Part shown: positions 24,765 to 37,462 of the stretch, piece by piece
Layout: each line of letters opens with the position of its first letter
Position numbering within the stretch: position 1 is the stretch's first letter
Assembly (NCBI GenBank): GCA_963855995.1
Contig: OY979721.1
Location: forward strand, 15,851,893 to 15,915,892
Length of the DNA: 64,000 bases
Reading direction: 5' to 3'
Origin: Muricea muricata
Lineage: Eukaryota > Cnidaria > Anthozoa > Malacalcyonacea > Plexauridae
Made by a program: the position numbers and the translations under genes
Notes under the pieces: generated by a model
What the model was told of the DNA's origin: nothing
What the model saw: the letters and a program-made list of their open reading frames with translations, nothing else
The model's database searches: none

Positions 24765-25445
24765 TATTCTCCAGTGTCCCCGCCAACCTGCTCCCACCAT
24801 TAGATGGAAAGTCCTTTTTTCACTACATTTTAGTAATTAGGCTACCCCCCTCCTCTCACAAGTCTGTAATCGCCTGACGAAATCAATTGGTCGACAGTCC
24901 AAGGCATGTTTTGTAATCGAAATTCACAAAATTAAAATTAAATTGCCTTTTTTCAATAAATTTGAACCAGAACCAACTCTATACATAGAACTGTCTCAGC
25001 ATACTTTCTTCGACAATCTCAACAATTCAAGACCTCATTCAGTTTCTATAGCGGATTTCATGGTATTATTATCGAACCAACTTCAACTGAAAACGGTAGC
25101 CTTAATCTTACATGCGATCATAGCCATGCTTGGAAAGCACAAACTTACAATACTCGAAAATTGTACTTATTTCCAGTCTGATCTCTCAAAAATCGATCTC
25201 TATGCACAATCTAAGTACTTTGCTACAAATAATGATAGAAAATAAAGCATATTACCTTAAAACAAAGTTAGGATGCATGAAAATTTAGAGGACTTTTAAG
25301 GAGCAAAATCTTCGAGCTAGAGAAAAATTTTGAAAAAATAGTATTCGGAAAATCTTCGAGCAGCGTCGGAAACCGACGAATTCCGAGGAACGCCGAAACT
25401 ACCACTTTGTGTCGACATGCTCCGAGCAAGTTCCTTGTTCCCGAT

Positions 25446-26072
25446 TCAGAAGAAGCTGTATCACAGATCAGATATATACAGATAGGGAACTCGCACTCAA
25501 TAACCTCAATTTTTGTGTCCCCGTGCTCACGTCATTCCACGCGCCACGCAAATTGCTCTGGCAAGTGTCGTTCGTCGTGTTTTCAGTCAAAAGCATAGGA
25601 AAAACGCCGTTCGAAAGTACAAAAATGAATATTTTTGCGAAGTTCCTTCACCGATCTTCATTTTGTATGTATGTAGATATTTCAGTAGAATTTGCGTTTG
25701 ATTCTTGTGTAGAAATTTCTAAATTTCCTTAAAAGTAGGAATAAACCAGAAAATGACGGAAACACGCTCTCAAAACTTCACCGCGACACATCGCTGGAAT
25801 TTGTCGTTTTAAAGCATTTTGCATGAGAATCTTTGCACGTAAAACCTTCTTGCGGTTTAGATGTTCTAGCATGCACGTTTAAATGCGTGTTTTGTTGACA
25901 CATTTCGCTAGAAATTGAGTTTAAACGCCGTGTTTAGGTCGGCTCACGCGGTTTGTGCCAGCGGTATCACCCATGAGCGCTGCACCGACTTCTGACACCG
26001 AAAAAAAATAATAAAAAAAAAAAAAACAGAAACGGGGCGAATTTAAAACTCCGCCTCGCCTACGGCAGGCGG
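25446..26072. other. Sequence between duplication units, no gene seen
   Basis: No recognisable protein. Two overlapping open frames of about 60-107 codons resemble nothing I know. An A-rich run lies at about 26006-26025, and a small hairpin ACTCCGCCTCGCC…GGCAGGCGGAGT at 26049-26074 marks the start of unit B homology. Confidence 0.5.
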
Positions 26073-29000
26073 AGTAATAAGCATCTTGGTTCCTTGGAGT
26101 TTGTTTTGGCAAGCATAAACAATGGAACAATAAATCCATTGTTTGTGTGCACCAAAGCAAATAACGGAAATGGTTTGAGAGCAGCTGCGACGTACCATGC
26201 AAATGAAGGCGTTTCGGTTAAATAAGTATGAGAATAGCGGCAAAGTTTTAAAATGTTCCGATCATTAATTTGAACTATATACAGTAACTGTACCAGCTAC
26301 GAGGGAGATTAAATTGCATGGTACCTACGGTGCAGGATTTAATTTTCTAAGCTAGCCTTAAAGGAACAAAAAGATTTAAACTCTTTGCATCCTCACGCTT
26401 ATTTGACCCAGCCTTAGACTTTGGTAAGTATCAGATTTATATTTACTTCGGATCAGTTTAACGCAACGAAAAGCCCATGCCCTTTCAGCTAAGGTTTTAC
26501 GTTTGAAAACTCAATCAAATACTCAGTCTAAGTGGGTTTAAGTAGCTAGAGATAACGTAATTTATCTTTTTATTTTGCTTTTATGTTTATAACGTAATTT
26601 TGTAGCTAAATGTATGGACTGCGAGGGTGTGAGCTGTGTGTAAGTTGCATGGGGTTAGGCTTATTAAAGGAATTTAAAATTTTTGAAAGTATGCTTGAAA
26701 ACCAAAATCTACCATCACTTCTCACAAACAGTTTGGAGTAAGTTCTCAGCATCAACTAAATTAGTCTAATATTATTATTCAAACTAGTAATGTGTGCAGT
26801 GGTAAGATATTAGGGACAGAAATTCGGGTCAAGTTTTGTATACTTTGCAAGGTTAATTTAAGTACAAAGTCAGCTCACCTGTTTTTATATTCGAGCTTTG
26901 GTATTTTTATATTCGACGTTTTGGCCTAAAAGATCAAATTAAACCAAAATAAGCAGGCATACTTTACCAAGATTTTAATTCCTTTAATTTTCGGATTTGG
27001 GTGGTAGTCGGGGTGGTAGTGGTGCATGTGGGTTTATCAGCTGTGAGTGACTGTGCGATGGTGAGGAAAGTGAAGGTAACGAATGGAGTGCAGGAGCTTA
27101 GGACCGAGGAAGACAGCTTAGAACTGAGGCAGGTAGGTAGTCGGTAGGATCAGAGGGGGGCACTTGTATTTTGGCTTTGGGAATCAAATTTGCATGCTAA
27201 GTATTTTCAAGTCACTAACGGTTAGTTGTTTTAATTTGTTAGGTATGCGCGGCTGCTCTCCAGGGAAGATCAACTTAGCAATTTGTATTAGCATTTGCAA
27301 GGTTGGTCTTCTCTTTGCCTCGCTACCCCGGCTAGCTCTCTGAGTGCTACTTCCACCGTAAATAAGTAGAGGTACTTGTACTATATGTATAGGTACTTCT
27401 ACTTAGGTGGAAGTAGCACTTGGAGAGCTGGCCGGGGTAGAAGGGATTTTTTTTATTTAATTTCTCAATTCCCATGGGAATTGAATTTTTAATTAAAAGG
27501 GGTCACATGTAAATTTTGTAAACAATTTATTGAAAACAATTTGTAAAGATAACAATTTGAATAACAATAAAAAGACTTTAACTACTGCAAACTGGTACGT
27601 ATTTAAATAACAATAGAAGAAAACAGAGCATGGCAAAAAAACGAACAATTAGCATTGCGTTTAACACAAGTGAATAAACACAAGTGAAAAGGCAATGTTA
27701 AATGGAAATTGGTCTTTTCAAGATAAATGTTTATACTCCAAGATAAATTACTTACAAAACAACTAGTAATGGATTTTGCAGTTTGACAGAGAAATGCAAA
27801 ACTTAACACCAAGTTGTTTCATAATAATACTAAGAAATATGGCTCAAAGATTTAAAGAACTAAATAAAAATGCTATTTGTTTTGGACAAAAATAAGAAGA
27901 ATAATTTGTTTTTCTCACGAATTAGAGTCCTTTATACAAATGGTCTAATGTTTACTAATGTATTCTTTAGAGTACTTTAGAAAACTTATCGAAAAAATGT
28001 ATACTAAAAATCTTACGAAAAGCATCCCAGTTTTTGTCTACACTTCCAAAAGAGTTTTGAAAACAAATCATTTCCATCTTATAAGCCATATATCTACGTT
28101 ACTTTTTTAACCTGACAAGGCGTAACGTCTCGAATGTTTCTGTATGTCTTTTTTGATATTTTCTTTACATTTTATAAACTTAAATCAAAGTCTATGTATT
28201 TTCCAACACAATTTCAACATACTTGTTTTGCTTAGAAAATTTATCTTTTACACGTTTAACATAAAGAACCGTTTCAGCAGAAAGGAAAGTTCTACAATTT
28301 TAATTTCAAAATTCTGATTTGTCAACAACTCAGACATTCTATTTTGAAAAAGCTTGTGCAAAGGTAGGCAAATTACTCAATTGATTAATATACTATGCAG
28401 TGTGCAACACCAAAGCTATCAATTTTCAATCAAAATCAATCTTAGAATTTCCTTTCAATTCTCTGAGTTTTACAAATTAGAGTCAACATCAAGAAATTTA
28501 GTAGCAACACAGTTTAGATAGAGCATTTGTGTGTAAAGCAGCAATGTCCAAAAAAACTAAATTTGGTTAACGTTCTTGTCAGGTTAAAAAGCTGATATCT
28601 TTGAAGCATGAACTTATCATTACTTACTTGTTGAATTAAAAAAGACCTTGTTCAAGAGCCATACAAACCTGTTTTCTTATATTATTATTACATCACGAAG
28701 CAGAACAACTTGAATATAGATTTGAACTGAAGCCAAGGAAATGAAACGCACACAAACTTCACAAAGTTAATTTCAATTGCCAAACAAGAATGAACAAGCC
28801 ACAAAAGAATGAAAAATGGGCAAAAGAACATCTTGTAATTGTTGCATTTAATCAGATTCAGTAACAACTTATTTTTCAAGCCTAAAATATGGATAAAATC
28901 TAAAGAGAATTGCCTGAGAGGTTTAGATAAGTAAACAACTGAAATGCCACAAATTTGATTCAAACTTAAAAGTTTTGTAGAAAACATTTTTGCATGCTAC

Positions 29001-32000
29001 AGCAAGAACAAACTCCACTGAGATTCGGTTATAAACTTCAGTTTCGGCACAGCTATCATCAAAATTTTGAAAAAACTACTTTATTGATTGTTTATTTCTA
29101 CAACTTTTATTGAGCATAAATTTCAGAAATGCTGCATGCGTGTTATGCAACATATACTCACTGGACAATTCACAAATTTTTGAGGATTTTTCTTGTAGTT
29201 TCATTAAGAATAATCTTGTTGTCTGTTGTGGTTGGGGTTCTGTTTTTATTATATTTTAATAAAAATTGCTTCAGTTCATTTTCATTCAAACCAGTTCCAC
29301 TTTGCAATGCAACAAAGCTCAGTTTATGAATTATGTTACTGGATTATTTGACCATAATGTTTGTTCTAAAGTTTAATACATTACTATTAAAAATCACAAA
29401 GACAGAAAAATTAAAGATTAAAATGCATAACAGTTGAATTTTCACTTTCTGTTGCACAATGGACGATTCCCCTTGTGGACAAACATTTGAATTAGGAATA
29501 TTCATTGGCACAGCTGCATAGAGCATCCTAAATTTAGTAAAATTGTGAACTTTGGTCGCAAAATATTGAAAAATGTTGAAAATTTAGTCCTATGACTTTT
29601 TGGAATTCTGTATGCTCTTGTATTATGCACCGAAAATTGTAATCAATACTCGAAATGTGATTACACACTCAATACAAAGTATATAAAATTTGCAAACTTC
29701 ACTGGGCTATATTTTCAAATTTTACAATATTTTGCAACCCAACTTCACCATTTTACTAAATTTAGAATACTCTTTCCAGCTGTGCTACAACCTCGTTCCC
29801 AGAATGAGGTTGGCTGTGCTAATGAATATAAACGTTTGTCTAAAAGGAGAATGGTCCATTGTTTAAAGCTGCTGTATGTAACCTCTTAATTTGTGTGGGT
29901 TTTCAGATACTCTAACTTTGAGAGGTTAACAGAGGATAAACACAATATGTAAGACTAAAATAGTTTAGTTTTTGAGGCAGGAAGTGCTTTCAAAATCACC
30001 TGCCTGACATCCTGGGGCAACTAAAAATTTGTGTTGATTAACTTAAATCTCTTGACTAGTGGAAGACATTTTATGTTTTGATTTCTGATCACATACTGGT
30101 GTTGTTGTTGTGCTTTATTAGTTAATTCACATATTATATAATATCAATATAAATTTGCCTGTTAATTATGGGCGTAAGTGAGAGCCTTTTTTCAGAATTT
30201 TGCAACACCTGAAGTTTTCTATTAACAAGTAATGGGAAATCAAGTTAAGTCCCAGAATAGATGCAAACAAGGCGTTTATAATTGTAAAAAATCACTAACA
30301 AGCGGCTGTAGACAATTTGTTTTTTGGTGACAAATGCATTAGCTAGACAAATTAGACTTGAAATAAAAAACTTTGGGTTCTCAACTCTCAAGGAATTGAT
30401 CGACGAACACATAACTGCCATTCACGAGTAAAGTCAATCATGGTGTTTGGCTTGCCAAAAAAAGGAAAGAGGATTATTTCATTATGCAGGTTAAGCAATG
30501 GACAAATTTAAAGAGGTACATAATTTGAGGATGATTCAAATTGCTTCTGATTAAAAATTGATTTTAAAAGCACTGGAGCTAAGTATAACTATCTTTGTGA
30601 TTTTTAAATGAATGTTTCAAACATTTAAACAAACATTGAAAGTAAATTTGAGCACAAGAAGTTTAAGACCTTTCTCCATACTTTCCATTCAAGACAATGA
30701 TTCTTTGGTGATCACGAGGATGTCAGTTGAGAATTCAAATCAAGCATTCTTGAAACTTGCAACAAATGTCTAGGAAAATGTAAAAAACTGAATGTTTATG
30801 ATGTTTCTTAAACCATGTTAAGAGATTAATTATCCATCTAGATTGAGAGAAGAAAAATGATCCCTTAACTTTTACTTAGTTACTGAGAGTTGGGGCATTT
30901 TGTTGATCTACAAACAAATTTCAGAGAATTATTTAATTGAGCTATGATATGAATAACTGAAATTGTAAACAAAATAAAAAGGATAACAAAGCAAGTGGTT
31001 CTGTGAATTAAATAAACTGTGACATGTCACTTAAATATATCAAAAAACACCCATAACCCCTCACATTCTTAATAAGGGGAGGAGTTATATGCTCCTGGAT
31101 AATAAACCTAGCACCCTCTTTCAACTACGGCTGTGATCTGCAACTCATTGTACACAGAATACACCCTATATTGAAGTCAGTAATTAAATCTTCCTTAGGC
31201 CTTCCCTTCCTTCCACTTATATAAAAACAGGAATTTCCACACTAGTTGGGTTAGTAGCCATTAACAAATAGGTTCCCTCCTTCAATCATGTCCTGCACTG
31301 AAACTACATTACCCCCCCCCAATCAATCACAGACCATTTCAACTACTCCCATCCCATATGTTGCCCTATCACAGAACAAGTCCTCAATCAGCTGATAAAA
31401 TCTATTTGTCAAAAACCATATTTTGAAGTTTTGCTAGGTAAACCCTCTTCTGAACACTATCAAAGGGCATTTTTGTGAGCCATGTGTGGCTAATATATTT
31501 TCGCAGGAAATGCTTGATTTTGGTGCCATAAAATGTGATTTGCTCTTCAACCATGAGGCATTATTCTTAATGAAGATGTGGAAAGGTTATATAATACTTG
31601 GCCAGCTTAGAACCCTAACCTACACTCTGAACCAAACCCCTATGTGACCAGGTATTGTAGCTATCAACAACTGTACTGAAAATGTTCCATGAAATTAGAA
31701 TAGATTTTATTCTGGCAAACTGTGACTCAATTGTTTAAAGCATTCTTGCAAGCATGGAAAGCACAAACTTTATACTCAAATATTGTTCTTAATTCCGGCC
31801 CGATTTTGCAAAAATCTATTTCTATAAGCACGCTAAGTACTTAAGTACAAGTACTAATAAAAAATAAACCATATTACCTTAAAACAAATCTAGGATTGAT
31901 AAAATTCGATGTGAAGTTTTGTCAGCAACTCCGCGTTTTGAATTCGAAAATTTAAAAAAGTTCGGGAAAATATTCGAGCAGGGTCGGAAACCGAAGAATA

Positions 32001-32060
32001 CCGAGATATATCCGACGTTGTATCGAGATATTCCGAGCAAGTTTTGACACACGGCCAGTT
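26073..32060 (+). repeat. Diverged direct duplication, unit B
   Basis: Downstream copy of unit A. It lacks the 240-bp MITE (empty site at 26432-26434) and keeps the exon-like island (26997-27134) and the hairpin (27323-27440). Between about 29.4 and 31.7 kb the match to A is patchy. No gene is recognised over the whole 6 kb; open frames are short and AT-rich. Confidence 0.85.
27323..27440. repeat. 118-bp hairpin, unit B copy
   Basis: Same length and fold as 20495-20612. Several base changes relative to A keep pairing or use G-U pairs. In the 3' arm, for example, AGTAGCAC in B pairs fully with GTGCTACT, whereas A has AGTGGCAC. Confidence 0.8.
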
Positions 32061-32791
32061 TCGTATTTTCGGCTATCCGACACTGCCATTTTTTTGTTCT
32101 ACATCTTTATAGACATTTATTAAACGTGTATGGATATACAGTTATATCAACAAATATTATAAACAAAGAAAAAAAAATTACTTTCAATCCTACCTAATTA
32201 ATTTATAATTGTTCAGTTAGCATATAACTCTGCCTTATTTGGGTTATAATTGTCCATTTAGCTCATAATTGTTCATTTACCTGATAAGTATTCATTTAGC
32301 TTAATATCCTACCTAATAAACTCACAGTTGTTGATGATCGCAAAAAAAAACCTAACGTGATCACGGAAATTCATAGTGGAAAGTTAAGCAGACACACAAA
32401 TGCACACTTTTAATCCAGAGCTTCTAATCTTTTCTCAGTAAAATTTATGTTCAAAGTACATTTTGGCTCGTCCCAATATCCTATGGCCAGGAATTCCGCA
32501 TCGTAAACTTACCTCAAATAGCTCTCTCATTGTACTCGAAAAAAAATTGCACTTGAGAAATACGGGAGCGTCCAAGTGAACCAAGTCGCTCGCTTATTTC
32601 TCAGTGGTAACAATAAAGAGCGAATTGTGTCAAGTCTACAATAATCCATTGAGTTCAAAGAGCTTATCCTAGTCAACAAAAGCGAACGCTCAACAAAATA
32701 TGTGGAGACATGATTCAAGACCAAGTACGTATTCAATCTATATCATTTCTATGGAATAAAATCAATGAGCTTAATAAAGATTAATAGAAAG
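32061..32791. other. AT-rich stretch downstream of the vWA gene, no gene seen
   Basis: About 32200-32330 has loosely repeated phrases of the type TAATTGT(C/T)CATTTA. No convincing open frame and no poly(A) signal in the expected orientation were found close to the vWA stop codon. Confidence 0.5.
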
Positions 32792-35700
32792 TTAATCATG
32801 GCAAACTTGTGCAGCGATTTTAGCCAACTGAACACGGAGTGCACGATAGCTCGCCGCCCAGAATGCCAACTCTTGAGACCCAACCATCATCTCTAATTCT
32901 TCTCGATCAATCTTATCACCTACGCCAATAGCAAGGACTTTTACCCCCTTAACTAGCAAGGGAGCCACTGCCTCGTCCAGCCGGATTGCATCGGCTGCCG
33001 GGGATTGCCGACCATCAGTGATTACCATGGCAACTTTTGCAACTGATGTAGACCGTCGCATACCACCACTTCCAGTAAACAGTTGGGCATTAGCTAACCT
33101 CAAAGCAAGGTCGATACGTGTTTTTCCTCGAAGATGTGGTAAATTGTCAAGTTCGTCCTCCAACTCTTTGTTTGACTGGATTTCATTAAACCTTGCCATA
33201 ATCCGCGCCTCGTTGCTGTAGATCATTACTCCAACATGGCTGCTTTCACGAGAAACTGTCAGCGTCTCCATTATGGCTTTTACAAAATTTCTGGCTTCCG
33301 AAAATTCGTCTTTCATAATACTTCCTGATGAATCTAAGATAAAGGCGATGTCTATAGCCTTGTCACACATAACAGGTCCTAAAAAGTAAAACAGTTTTCA
33401 GCATAAAGATACTCTGGAAGGTTGTCTTGACCAAACATGAAACTGTATGAACACTGGAGAGTAAATACGTACCAATGCTCTCACACATACTCTCAGATAA
33501 ACTGGGTGTTTCATCTTTGAGATCATCAAAAGATCCAGATCGAAATAGATCCGCAGATGACGTGACCAGCGGCAGCAACTCGTCCCGACTCGAAACCGAC
33601 CCTATTCCGACTACCTTAATCACCACACCCCGCTCTCTTAACCGCTTTGCAGCCTGATAAAGATACGCACTAGTTGAAAACCTGCTCTCGCCACCAGCTG
33701 TCACCATGACGACCACCTTGGGAACGTTTCGTCGTGTGCGGTTAAAGTCATAAAGGACATTTTCCGCTAGCTCTAGTGCTCTGTAAGTCGATCTCCCGCC
33801 ACCTATACGCCATAAACTGTTGACCGCGTTCACAAATCCTGTGGAATCTCGAGCTTTGTTCATGTTCACTAACACCTCAGCTCTGTCTCCGTAAACGATT
33901 ACTCCATGCCTGCTGCCAAATTCTGAAATTCTGAAACGTTTTTCCACTGCAATGATAAAGGCTTTGATTTTCTGGAAATCCGAAAGACTCACTTGGTTTG
34001 AGGAGTCGACGAGGAAGACAATGTCGGCTGCATGGTTGCATGGTGTGAAGGCTGAAATAAAGCATGCAGTATTTTAAAATAAACATTTGCTTTGCAATAA
34101 AATATTGAATGCAAGGATACCAAAAATAAAAAAATATACAGCATGACAGAAGTTTAGCATCTTACTTATTTGTTCACAAGTTTGCTGGGTAATATTCTTA
34201 ATGTTCTTAATCAGTTGATCAAAATTTTCCGCAGTTATGACATCTTGATCGTCCTCGACCATCGCCCGAAGTTCCCGTTTATCCACACTAGCTCCTATTC
34301 CAATGGAGAGAGTCTTCACACCGCTGTCCAGAAGTGGTTGTGCTGCTTCTTTCAATGAAATCTGTAAGATATTGTAAGGCACTCCGACATCAATATTGAA
34401 GTGACTACAAGCTTCTATAACTAAGGTGAATAGCGCTATCCAGCAGATATCGAGACATGAAGACGTCGCAAAAAGCAATGCCATCGGGGATAGTGAACTC
34501 GCGAGAGATAAAAAATGACTTTAACTCGAAAATGCTGGACTTCAATATGGGCTCCACCCGTTACCCAAAAATAATATTAAAAAGTTTGAGAAAATCACTT
34601 TTTGATGGAATGGGTAGCGCTGTATTTCCCTTTCTGCACTCGAATCGAACAACGAAATACTTTTACCTTGATTCCCTCCAATGAAGTTTGTCTTCCGTCA
34701 GTCAGAATAAACGCAAGTTTCTTCACCCCAGGCCGCGCTCCACCATAGATGGGAGAGAACAGTTGTGTGTGGGCAACTTGAAGACCTAAAATTGACAGCC
34801 TGAATGTTAACTACACAGCAGGCAATGCGAAATGCACAATACGAGCATATGTCATATACTCCAATAACACTTGTGTGAGTTTAGCCTAAAGCTACTATCC
34901 TTACCACGAGATGCGAGGGCAATTAATGGCCCAGGGAAAATCCCCATAAGTTCTATTTGATCGTGTTGTAAAACCCACACTAAGCAAACCACATTCGAAT
35001 CCATACAGTAAGTATTATAAATGTACACTCCTCTGCGAAGCAGATACTAACTAGTACCTACCTAAATCAATTCGTGTAAACGACTTCATATGTTTCAAGC
35101 CATACACAACATTCCTGAAACTTTTCGTATTTGTATGGTCACTAAATTTAACCACCATCTCAGCAATTTTGCTATAAATTACGATACCAGCACGTGCTCC
35201 AGTCTCAGAGATATTCAGAGCTTTTGCGATAGAGAACATGAAGTATTTCATCTTGTTGTAATCAGGATACGATATGCTGCCAGATGAGTCCACGATAAAA
35301 GCGATATCTACTTTACCTGGACAACCCAGTGTACCTTTTAAGAACGTTAGAGATATGTATTAGTTTTGGTTTTTCACAAAGTTTGTATTGGAACAGCATC
35401 TATATTTGACGTCAGTTCATGAGATGTCTGTCCACGGTTGTTGAACAATTACCGTGTTAACGAATTTTTATTTGTATTGGAGTTTCTGCCGTAGAGAGAG
35501 ATGTCTGAATTAGAGAGAGGCGTGTGTCTTACAGAGATGTCTGTATTACAGAGCAATATATCTATATTAGAGACATGACTGTATTAGAGAGAGATGTCTG
35601 TATTAGAGAGACATGACTGTATTAGAGAGAGATGTCTGTATTAGAGAGACATGACTGTATTAGAGAGAGAGATGTCTGTATTAGAGAGACATGTCTGTAT

Positions 35701-37462
35701 TAGAAAGAGATGTCTGTATTAGAGAGACATGACTGTATTAGAGAGAGATGTCTGTATTAGAGAGACATATCTGTATTTGAAAGAGATGTCTGTATTAGAG
35801 AGACATGACTGTATTAGAGAGAGATGTCTGTATTAGAGATTTTTATATTACAGAGATCATTAGACTAGAGAGAAATGTCTGCATTAGAGAGGTGTTTGTC
35901 TTAGAGGGAAGTCTGCATTAGAGAGAGATGTTTGTTTCAGAGATATCTCTGTATTAGAGAGACGTGCCTTAATTAAAGAGATGTCTATAGACCTTATGCA
36001 TAAATTGTGATTGGGACCATGTATCCAAGGAAACGGGAATTTACGCATTGTTATTGGTCACTCCTGGCAAACAGTGACCAATAACAATGCATAAATTCCT
36101 GTTTCCTAGGATACACGGTCCGGATACCGACTTATGCATAAGGTCTATGTATCTTACAACATAACAAATCACAAGTAACTCTGGGACTTACTTGGAACGG
36201 GACAGGCTTGTCTTGCGATATTTTCTGAAATACCGTATAATAGATATGGATAGGACAGCATGTATAGATGCTCCTGTGAATCCACCAATGACCTTAAATA
36301 TCCCTGATTACTCTGAGTAGGATCAATTGACGCGATCATTAACTTGACATCAGACTCCCGTAACAGCACGGCTTCGCGCTGAACTGCATCTCTCTGGGCT
36401 AGATCCCAGTGCTGTACGTTTCCAGTTATAGCTAATACGACGTGTGGCACCCACGGTCTCGACCCATTATAAACAGTGAAAAGTTTCTCTCGAGAGTATT
36501 TCAGCGCCAAATCCAATCGTGTTTCCCAAGTATCGTAAAAATGAAGCTGATCGATTTTTACGCTTAAGCGCTCAATGGAGTATGAATAACGGAAATTTAT
36601 CACGAATTTGTCGACAATTTTGCCGCTGTAAGGAATGAAACCGACAAACGTATTAAGGCGATTGGCCGTGAGCTCAAAATAGTTGAGAAGATGCTTCGCA
36701 AACAATTTTAGTTGAGCAAAATTTCCTAAGCCAAAATAAGAGGAGGTATCCAAGAGGATTGCCACATCAACAGGCTCCCCGCAAACATAACCTAAAAAGA
36801 TGATTACGATATTTTATTCACACATATTATAATGCAGCTACATAGTTGGTAGCTGAACTATGTCTGTATCACTCGTAAATGAGTATAGTTGGGTCTAGCG
36901 TGTCGCATTATTCTTTAATTAACTTAATTAACAACCTGAAAATGATGTTGAAGGTCAAACTCAAACCACCGCGGCTGCATGTCAATTCTCGTTCAAATAC
37001 GTAAATCAGAATGTTGGAAATTTTAACTCAGCACAGACGAGCTAATTTTCCCGTTGCGATCCTTTCCTCAGCACAGCCAAAATCTTTTTACTTAACCTAA
37101 GAGCCAGTATTTGATTTCCATTCGATTAAATTCAAGTTATCTTTTCCAGGCGATTCATATCACAACACATTCTAGTACCCTATCTTTTTCAAACAGTCTG
37201 GACAAACTTATTGCACAAATCTCTGGCACAAACAGCTTATGGTACAAGGCCACGCAGTTAAAGTTAATATTTTGGTAGTTTCAGACCTAAACCAAGGTAG
37301 TTTACTGCAAACTACAATTTAGACTAGAACACCGCGATATCACTCATCTTGACTCCAAATATTGAAAAATAAACACAGAAAAAAAATCATACCTTTCTGC
37401 GCTGCTACACCGTCTGGTGTAACCAAAAGAAAGAAACTCCACGCAACAAAAATATATTTCAT
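32792..37462 (-). CDS. Secreted protein with four von Willebrand factor A domains
   Basis: Seven exons join in frame: 37462-37393, 36791-36192, 35334-35062, 34785-34667, 34361-34166, 34051-33473, 33378-32792, all with GT-AG introns, giving about 807 residues. The start is the ATG of exon 1, which encodes a clear signal peptide (MKYIFVAWSFFLLVTPDGVA). Four vWA domains follow at roughly residues 28-215, 228-415, 423-605 and 616-800. Domains 2 and 4 keep the metal-binding DxSxS motif (DSSGS at 239 and 628); domains 1 (DTSSY) and 3 (DSSNQ) have lost the last serine. Domains 2 and 4 also show the usual TDGRQ loop. vWA proteins of this matrilin/collagen-VI-like kind bind matrix or partners outside the cell, and similar proteins occur in coral skeletal matrix; a role here is inference. 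No transmembrane segment or collagen repeat is seen. Intron 2 holds a minisatellite and a foldback MITE. Confidence 0.9.
35478..35960. repeat. Minisatellite in intron 2 of the vWA gene
   Basis: About 25 imperfect units of 17-21 bp of the type ATGTCTGTATTAGAGAGA. In the central part they alternate between two forms, GAGATGTCTGTATTAGAGAG and ACATGACTGTATTAGAGAG, giving a higher-order period near 37 bp. Units decay toward both ends. Confidence 0.85.
35987..36148. mobile_element. 162-bp foldback MITE in intron 2 of the vWA gene
   Basis: Ends ATAGACCTTATGCATAA and the exact complement at 36132-36148. The arms remain similar almost to the centre (GTGACCAATAACAATGC and complement). It abuts the minisatellite. 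Confidence 0.85.

Larger units (their letters stand above)
19112..25445 (+). repeat. Diverged direct duplication, unit A
   Basis: Collinear with unit B (26073-32060). Matching landmarks, A to B: CATGCAAATGAAGGCGTTTC 19228/26198; the 118-bp hairpin 20495/27323; CCTGTTTTCTTATATTATTA 22056/28669; GATCTACAAACAAATTTCA 23979/30907; GGAAAGCACAAACTT 25131/31757; and the GAGCA-G-GTCGGAAACCGA block 25359/31977. Apparent identity is well below that of the two palindrome arms. I recognise no gene. A candidate conserved exon-like island and a hairpin are listed separately. Confidence 0.85.

Noticed and set aside
24943-25245. 100-codon plus-strand frame in unit A
   Set aside because: The corresponding region of unit B (about 31.6-31.9 kb) does not keep the frame, which argues against coding.
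33018-33221. Plus-strand frames opposite the vWA exons
   Set aside because: Shadows of the minus-strand coding sequence with no independent support.
35478-35960. CRISPR-like array
   Set aside because: Units are contiguous and imperfect with no unique spacers, in a eukaryotic intron; it is a minisatellite.
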